Of a stretch of DNA of 10,322 nt, positions 5,797 to 10,322 are shown piece by piece; position 1 is the stretch's first letter, and every line of letters starts with the position of its first letter. This DNA is from Fidelibacterota bacterium (GTDB lineage Bacteria > Fidelibacterota > Fidelibacteria > Fidelibacterales > Fidelibacteraceae), in assembly GCA_016937825.1 (NCBI GenBank), contig JAFGVT010000185.1, positions 1-10,322 on the forward strand. The letters run 5' to 3'. The position numbers and the translations under genes were made by a program. The notes beneath the pieces were generated by a model. It made no database searches, was not told where the DNA came from, and saw only the letters and a list, made by a program, of their open reading frames with translations.

Positions 5797-7108
5797 TCAT
5801 CCCATACGCTTTTCGGTCATCGGATATGGCCGTTTCGGTAAATTATGGACGCAGATCCTTTCGGAACACGGCGGGGTCGTCGTCTATGAACACGCTTCGG
5901 AGGTGATCCGGCGGGAGCAGGAACATGTCCGCTTTGTCGACCTCCCGACCGCCCTGAAACAGGAAACGATCTTTCTGTGCATGCCGATCTCCTCGATGGA
6001 GGCCTTTATCCGCGACAATGCATCGCGCGTTTCAAGCGCCTCGACCGTTATCGACATGGCTTCCGTAAAATCTCTCCCCATTCAATGGATGGATGAGGGC
6101 ATCCCCGGCATACGCCATCTGGGCGTGCATCCGCTTTTCGGCCCGGACAGCTATGCGGTCAACCAGAACAACCTGATGATCATCACGCCTTCGCAGCAAT
6201 ATCCCGAACTGGCGGGCACCTGGGCGGAAACCTTCGCCTCCTGGCGCTTTTTTACCAAGATCATCCTTCCCGAAGAGCATGATAAAAGCATCGCCTATTC
6301 CCAGGGGGTCACTCACTTTGTCGGCAATGTGCTGAAGCAGATGAACCTGCCCAACACGAATACGCCCACCCTCGGGTACACCATGCTGCGGGACGTGGAG
6401 CGCTTCTGCAGCAACGATACGCCGCAGCTGTTCCGGGACATGCTGGTCTACAACCCCCAGTCGGTGAACATGTTCAAAGAATTCATCGCGGCAACCCATG
6501 AGGTTTCCGCGAATATCCGCAAGGTGAATATTCAGCCGGATACTCCCTTTACGCTCGGCGTGATGGGCGGGGAAGGGAGCTTTTCGCAGGAAGCGGGGAA
6601 ACTGTGGCTGAAAAACAATCATTTCGCCCGGGCCGGGATATCCTGCCTGACCAATGCGGAAAAGGTTTACGATGCCCTGAACTTCGGGTTTATACAGGTC
6701 GGCCTTCTGCCGATCCAGAACGCTACGGGCGGCATTGTGCTGGAGACCGTGAAAGGGCTTGCCGCGCACAACTGCAAGATCACGGGTTTTTTCCCCTTCC
6801 TGGTCAATCAATGCCTTATGAGCCGCCAGGAAATGACGGACGCCCTGCCCGCATCGATCCATTCGCACCCGCAGGCCCTGCGGCAGTGCAAGGCCTTTCT
6901 TAAACGCCACTATCCGGATGTCCCGCTGGTGGAAGAAGAGGACACCGCTGTTTCCGCACGCCTGCTCTCGGAAGGAGCTTTACCGGGGAATGCCATGGTG
7001 ATCGCTTCGAAGGAATGCGTGGAGCTTTATCATCTTAAGCTGGTCAAAAAGAATATCCAGGACCTGGAATACAATATTACCGATTTCGTTACCGTTATCA
7101 AAGAATAG
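5783..7108 (+). CDS. Prephenate dehydrogenase fused to a C-terminal prephenate dehydratase-like domain
   Basis: This 441-residue two-domain protein acts after chorismate. The N-terminal TyrA part (about 8-245) should oxidatively decarboxylate prephenate to 4-hydroxyphenylpyruvate. It has the NAD-binding motif GYGRFG (14-19), DMASVK (91-96), the catalytic-region HLGVHPLFGPD with His116, and EEHDKSIAYSQGVTHF (164-179). The C-terminal part (about 256-440) aligns by motif with prephenate dehydratase (PheA): GGEGSFSQEA (262-271), PIQNATGG (310-317), SHPQALRQC (361-369) and NIQDLEYNITDF (424-435). Compared with E. coli PheA, Glu of PIEN is Gln312 and Arg of the TRF motif is Asp434. The Thr (433), Asn (313), Ser (361) and Gln (368) are kept. 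There is no ACT domain and no chorismate mutase domain. The second domain may be an active dehydratase variant or a non-catalytic regulatory module. The TTG start overlaps DAHPS by 14 nt. TyrA activity is confident; PheA activity is not. Confidence 0.88.
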   Translation: MQKTDHPIRFSVIGYGRFGKLWTQILSEHGGVVVYEHASEVIRREQEHVRFVDLPTALKQETIFLCMPISSMEAFIRDNASRVSSASTVIDMASVKSLPIQWMDEGIPGIRHLGVHPLFGPDSYAVNQNNLMIITPSQQYPELAGTWAETFASWRFFTKIILPEEHDKSIAYSQGVTHFVGNVLKQMNLPNTNTPTLGYTMLRDVERFCSNDTPQLFRDMLVYNPQSVNMFKEFIAATHEVSANIRKVNIQPDTPFTLGVMGGEGSFSQEAGKLWLKNNHFARAGISCLTNAEKVYDALNFGFIQVGLLPIQNATGGIVLETVKGLAAHNCKITGFFPFLVNQCLMSRQEMTDALPASIHSHPQALRQCKAFLKRHYPDVPLVEEEDTAVSARLLSEGALPGNAMVIASKECVELYHLKLVKKNIQDLEYNITDFVTVIKE

Positions 7109-7112
7109 GCCT

Positions 7113-8411
7113 ATGACAGACCACATCAAAAAGACCGTCAGTCCGGTCGAATCGATCCGCGGACAGATCACCCTGCCCGGGGACAAATCCATGAGCCATC
7201 GCGCCCTGATGTTCGCGGCCATCGCGAAGGGATGTTCCAAGATCAAACACCTCAACATCGGCGCCGACGCCCTGTCCACCATCGCCTGTCTTCAGAAGCT
7301 GGGCGTGACTTTCCAGCTGGGCAAATTTACGGTGGACGTTGAAAGTCCCGGGATCCATGGCTGGAAACAGCCGCAGGACGGCATTCTGAACTGCGGGAAC
7401 TCGGGAACGACCGTCCGCCTGCTTGCCGGTCTGCTTGCCGGACAGGAGGGTCTTGAATTCACCATGACCGGGGATGCCTCCCTGAGCGTGCGCCCGATGC
7501 AGCGGATCATCGATCCGCTCACGAAAATGGGAGCGGACATTCACGCGCAGGACGGACATCTCCCTTTGCATGTCCGGGGTAAAAAACTGACCGGTATTCA
7601 TTATACCCTCCCGGTCGCCAGCGCGCAGGTGAAATCCTGTGTCCTCTTCGCCGGCCTGTCGGCGCAGGGAAAGACCTACGTTGAAGAACCCCAGCTTTCG
7701 CGGGACCATACCGAGAACATGATGAAAATGTTTCGCATTCCCATCTTCAGGAACAAGGATATCCTCTCGGTGCATACGCTTCGCCGCGTGATCCCCGGGT
7801 TCGAATACTCCGTTCCGGGAGACCCCTCGTCCGCAGCTTTCTGGGTGGCTGCCGGCTTGCTTTTACCTAAAAGCAGACTGCTGCTTCGCAAGATGTCCCT
7901 GAATCCGACCCGCATCGCCTACCTGAAATTGCTAAGGTCCTGCGGAGCGGAGATTGACATTATCCGGGAGACCAAGAGCCTGGAGCCGATGGGCGATGTG
8001 GTGGTCCGCTCGTCCGTGCTGCGGCATTTTCAGATCAGCGGACGGCAGGTGCCGGGGCTGATCGACGAGATCCCCCTGCTTGCCCTGATCGCAACGCGGG
8101 CAAAAGGAAAAACCGTGATCCGCGGAGCAAAAGAACTGCGCTATAAGGAAAGCGACCGGATCAGCGCCACGGTGGAAATGCTGCGCAGCCTTGGGGCGGA
8201 AGCGGAAGAACTGGAAGACGGCATGATCGTCCGGGGCGATACGGTCCTGCGCGGCGGCAGGGTGGATGCCCACGGAGATCACCGCATCGCCATGACCGCC
8301 TCGATCGCAGGACTTCTTTCCCAGGGGCCGGTGGAAGTGCACGGATGGTCGAGCGTGGAAATATCGTATCCGAATTTTTATTCAATTTTGGAAAGAATCG
8401 GCAGATCATGA
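7113..8411 (+). CDS. aroA: 3-phosphoshikimate 1-carboxyvinyltransferase (EPSP synthase)
   Basis: EPSP synthase joins PEP to shikimate 3-phosphate, the sixth shikimate step and the target of glyphosate. It has 432 residues, normal for the family. The visible motifs are LPGDKSMSHRA (21-31), NCGNSGTTVRLLAG (93-106), SLSVRPM (123-129), SAQVK (170-174), RDHTE (197-201), PGDPSSAAF (235-243) and NPTR (264-267). The LIDEIP motif holds catalytic Asp318, KESDR is at 345-349 (Glu346) and DHR at 389-391. GDKS, SAQVK, RDHTE and NPTR together are the set used to define class II EPSP synthases. The Gly equivalent to E. coli Gly96 (Gly98 here) is kept, so high glyphosate tolerance cannot be read from that residue. 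The ATG at 7113 lies 4 nt after the previous stop with only a weak TAGG nearby, so translation is probably coupled. The stop overlaps the aroE start as ATGA. Confidence 0.97.
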   Translation: MTDHIKKTVSPVESIRGQITLPGDKSMSHRALMFAAIAKGCSKIKHLNIGADALSTIACLQKLGVTFQLGKFTVDVESPGIHGWKQPQDGILNCGNSGTTVRLLAGLLAGQEGLEFTMTGDASLSVRPMQRIIDPLTKMGADIHAQDGHLPLHVRGKKLTGIHYTLPVASAQVKSCVLFAGLSAQGKTYVEEPQLSRDHTENMMKMFRIPIFRNKDILSVHTLRRVIPGFEYSVPGDPSSAAFWVAAGLLLPKSRLLLRKMSLNPTRIAYLKLLRSCGAEIDIIRETKSLEPMGDVVVRSSVLRHFQISGRQVPGLIDEIPLLALIATRAKGKTVIRGAKELRYKESDRISATVEMLRSLGAEAEELEDGMIVRGDTVLRGGRVDAHGDHRIAMTASIAGLLSQGPVEVHGWSSVEISYPNFYSILERIGRS

Positions 8412-9205
8412 CATATGGATTATTAGGGCATCAGATCGGGTATTCCCTTTCTCCGGCGATCCACAAGCTGATCGCCGGAAAGCATTTTTCCTATGAACTT
8501 TTCGATATCGCACCCGACGACCTGGAAAAGGCGGTCATCGGAGAACTTTCGGTCCTTTCGGGTTTTAACGTGACCATTCCCTATAAACAGCGCATCATCC
8601 GGTATTGCCGGGACCTTGATCCCCTTGCACGAAAGATCGGAGCGGTGAACACCGTTCAGGTCCGTAACGGGGGGTGGACCGGATACAACACCGATTACCT
8701 GGGGTTCATGCAGGTCATCCGGGACCATATCCCCGATTTTCTCTCCCTTCATCCGGCTGTGGTCGGGTACGGCGGTGTCGCCCTGGCGGCCGTTTTCGGA
8801 CTGGAGACGCTCGGATTTCACACCGTTTCGGTGCTGGGCGGCGAATCTTCCCGGGAACGGGGGGACTTCATCCGCTCGGTCACGCCGCGATCTTCCCTGC
8901 AGATCCTTGAGGTCTTCCCGGATAAAAACCGCCTGTGGATCAACTGCACGCCGGTCGGAAGCCTGAAATCGCCGCACATCCCCGAAAATTATATTCCTTT
9001 TAAAAACAACGACATACTTTACGATCTCAACTATGCGCCCAGCCCGACGCATCTTGAAGAACGGGCGACGAGGGAGGGGGTCCGGACCCTGAACGGCATA
9101 CGGATGCTGATCTGCCAGGCGATCGAAGCGCAGAAGATCTGGCGGGGCAATGTAAAAGCGGAAGATATCGATATTGATGCAATTATCCGTTCCATCCGTC
9201 GATAA
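8408..9205 (+). CDS. aroE: Shikimate 5-dehydrogenase AroE
   Basis: AroE reduces 3-dehydroshikimate to shikimate, usually with NADPH. From ATG 8408 the protein has 265 residues. It shows GYSLSP (11-16, shikimate-binding Ser residues), FNVTIPYK (53-60) with catalytic Lys60, GAVNTV (78-83) and GYNTDYLGF (92-100) with catalytic Asp96. The nucleotide loop VVGYGGVALAAV is at 118-129, INCTPVG at 178-184 and NGIRMLICQA at 229-238. The open frame reaches back to 8345, but those codons lie inside aroA, and homology starts at MTYGLLG. ATG 8408 gives the usual 4-nt ATGA overlap. The glycine loop is GYGG instead of the common GAGGAARA. The NRT motif that normally contacts the NADP 2'-phosphate is replaced by LGGESSRER (143-151), so cofactor preference is uncertain. 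Substrate-site residues are intact and identity is secure. Confidence 0.95.
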   Translation: MTYGLLGHQIGYSLSPAIHKLIAGKHFSYELFDIAPDDLEKAVIGELSVLSGFNVTIPYKQRIIRYCRDLDPLARKIGAVNTVQVRNGGWTGYNTDYLGFMQVIRDHIPDFLSLHPAVVGYGGVALAAVFGLETLGFHTVSVLGGESSRERGDFIRSVTPRSSLQILEVFPDKNRLWINCTPVGSLKSPHIPENYIPFKNNDILYDLNYAPSPTHLEERATREGVRTLNGIRMLICQAIEAQKIWRGNVKAEDIDIDAIIRSIRR

Positions 9206-9247
9206 TCCATCGTATTTTTCGGCAGAAATACTTTTTGGGGAGCAAGC

Positions 9248-10322
9248 ATGAACGAGGCTATTACCTACATCACCGGAGGCGAAAGCCACGGACCGGCGAT
9301 GACAACGATCATCCGGGGACTGCCGGCAGGGTTTACCCTGAACGTCGAGCAGCTGAACTATCAGTTATGGCGCCGGCAGCAAGGATATGGCCGCGGCGGA
9401 AGGATGAAGATCGAAAAGGACCGGGTGGCGGTCCTGAGCGGGCTCAGGAACAGCATGACCCTGGGATCGCCGCTGACGCTCATGGTGCAGAACAATGATT
9501 TCCGGAACTGGCAGAAGAAAATGGACCCGGTCGAAGCCGACGTCAGCGAAAAGGTCCGGGTTCCCCGTCCGGGGCATGCCGATTACCCCGGGATCGTTAA
9601 ATACGGGTTTGACGACATCCGGAACGTTCTGGAACGGGCCTCCGCCCGCGAAACGGTCGCCCGGATACTGCCCGGAGCCGTTTGCCGGCAGTTCCTGGAA
9701 GCCCTGAACATCCGCCTTTATTCTCATGTGGTCCAGCTGGGGGATATCCGAATTCCCCGGATCGGTATTGAAGAAGAGGCCCTGCGCCTGGCGGATGCCT
9801 CGGACCTGCGCTGCATCGACAAGGTTGTCGGAGAGGAAATGCGCAAGGAGATCGAGACCGCCCAAAAGGAAGGGGATTCTGTCGGCGGCGTATTTCAGGT
9901 GCTGGTATACGGTCTGCCGGTCGGACTGGGAAGCTACGTGCACTGGGACGACAAGCTTTCTTCCCGCATTGCCGCCGAGATCATGGGCATACAGGCCGTA
10001 AAGGGCATTGCCTTCGGGATCGGCTTCGACGGCGCGTCCCTGCGCGGCAGTCAGTATCATGACGCTTTTGATGTTTCGGACAAGCGCGTCCGGCGGCGCT
10101 CCAATCATGCCGGCGGACTCGAAGGGGGGATGAGCAACGGCGAACCTCTGGTGTTCGACGCGGTCATGAAACCCATTCCCACCCTGATGAAACCACTTGA
10201 AAGTTTTGATATCGACACTCTGGAACCTGTTGACGCACATAAAGAACGAACCGATTCCTGCGCGCTTCCCGCCGCATCCGTCGTGGCGGAGAATGTGATC
10301 GCGCGTCCGATCCTCAATGCCC
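9248..10322 (+). CDS. aroC: Chorismate synthase AroC (3' end beyond window)
   Basis: Chorismate synthase converts EPSP to chorismate by anti-1,4-elimination and needs reduced FMN. The frame is open from ATG 9248 to the window end (358 codons plus one base), so the stop lies outside. Usual lengths are about 350-400 residues, so only a short C-terminal piece is probably missing. Family signatures are all present: GGESHGPAM (10-18), RRQQGYGRGGRM (42-53), RPGHADYPG (107-115) and ERASARETVAR (129-139). SNHAGGLEGGMSNGEP (285-300) and RTDSCALPAA (334-343) follow. The conserved His of GESHGP and of RPGHAD are visible. The long-loop RRQQGYGRG form and the MKPIPTLMKPL segment (307-317) resemble the Firmicutes/Thermotogae-type enzymes. 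GGGGAG at 9237-9242 is a good SD, 5 nt from the ATG. The 42-nt gap after aroE is the largest within the operon and holds nothing else I can recognise. Confidence 0.96.
   Translation, partial: MNEAITYITGGESHGPAMTTIIRGLPAGFTLNVEQLNYQLWRRQQGYGRGGRMKIEKDRVAVLSGLRNSMTLGSPLTLMVQNNDFRNWQKKMDPVEADVSEKVRVPRPGHADYPGIVKYGFDDIRNVLERASARETVARILPGAVCRQFLEALNIRLYSHVVQLGDIRIPRIGIEEEALRLADASDLRCIDKVVGEEMRKEIETAQKEGDSVGGVFQVLVYGLPVGLGSYVHWDDKLSSRIAAEIMGIQAVKGIAFGIGFDGASLRGSQYHDAFDVSDKRVRRRSNHAGGLEGGMSNGEPLVFDAVMKPIPTLMKPLESFDIDTLEPVDAHKERTDSCALPAASVVAENVIARPILNA

Noticed and set aside
6032..6910. A 292-codon minus-strand open frame inside the tyrA-pheA fusion
   Set aside because: It is antisense to a clear two-domain enzyme and has no family motifs. 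The lack of stops follows from biased third positions in the sense gene.
8345..8407. A longer aroE start at 8345
   Set aside because: These 21 extra codons overlap the C-terminal coding end of aroA. Homology begins at MTYGLLG encoded from 8408, which also gives the operon's typical ATGA overlap.
8423..9289. A 288-codon minus-strand open frame covering aroE and the aroC start
   Set aside because: It covers a complete functional gene and an SD site on the other strand, and its translation has no recognisable motif.
9365..10240. A 291-codon minus-strand open frame inside aroC
   Set aside because: It is antisense to chorismate synthase, all of whose signature motifs are on the plus strand in this interval.

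Overview
The window is a compact bacterial chromosome segment with every recognisable gene on the + strand. It looks like housekeeping DNA. There are no mobile elements, CRISPR arrays, tRNAs or rRNAs that I can see. The coding DNA is moderately GC-rich, while the single sizeable intergenic gap (2604-2811) is markedly AT-rich. Three features fit the FCB superphylum (Marinimicrobia, Cloacimonadota or Calditrichota-like lineages) or a neighbouring Gram-negative group: an S1 protein with a very long acidic N-terminal extension, a lone YbbR-like membrane protein, and a Thermotoga-type DAHP synthase. This placement is an inference from gene style and not from any marker comparison.

Region 1 (1-2655): the 3' half of cytidylate kinase (cmk) runs, without any stop codon, into rpsA (ribosomal protein S1, six S1 domains). 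rpsA keeps its own strong Shine-Dalgarno site and ATG, so the locus could make a CMK-S1 fusion, free S1, or both. An in-phase A-AAA-AAC heptamer lies at the junction, and both alternative frames meet stops within about 20 nt. A textbook intrinsic terminator closes this unit.

Region 2 (2656-2811): AT-rich spacer that probably carries the promoter of the next operon.

Region 3 (2812-10322): a tight operon of ybbR-like, tsaD, DAHP synthase (aroF/aroG type), a tyrA-pheA-like fusion, aroA, aroE and aroC (cut by the window end). Junctions are 4-nt ATGA overlaps, a 14-nt overlap or gaps of 42 nt or less. The last five genes form an aromatic amino-acid module. DAHPS starts the pathway. AroE, AroA and AroC catalyse steps 4, 6 and 7 to chorismate. 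The fusion protein acts on prephenate after chorismate. aroB, aroD/aroQ, aroK and chorismate mutase are not in the window. Feedback control probably enters through the N-terminal ferredoxin-like domain of DAHPS. TsaD (tRNA t6A synthesis) and the YbbR-like protein ride at the front of the same transcript.

The observations most worth following up are the stopless cmk-rpsA junction and the prephenate dehydrogenase fused to a prephenate-dehydratase-like domain. That domain lacks an ACT domain and carries substitutions at conserved active-site motifs, so it may be a regulatory or diverged module.
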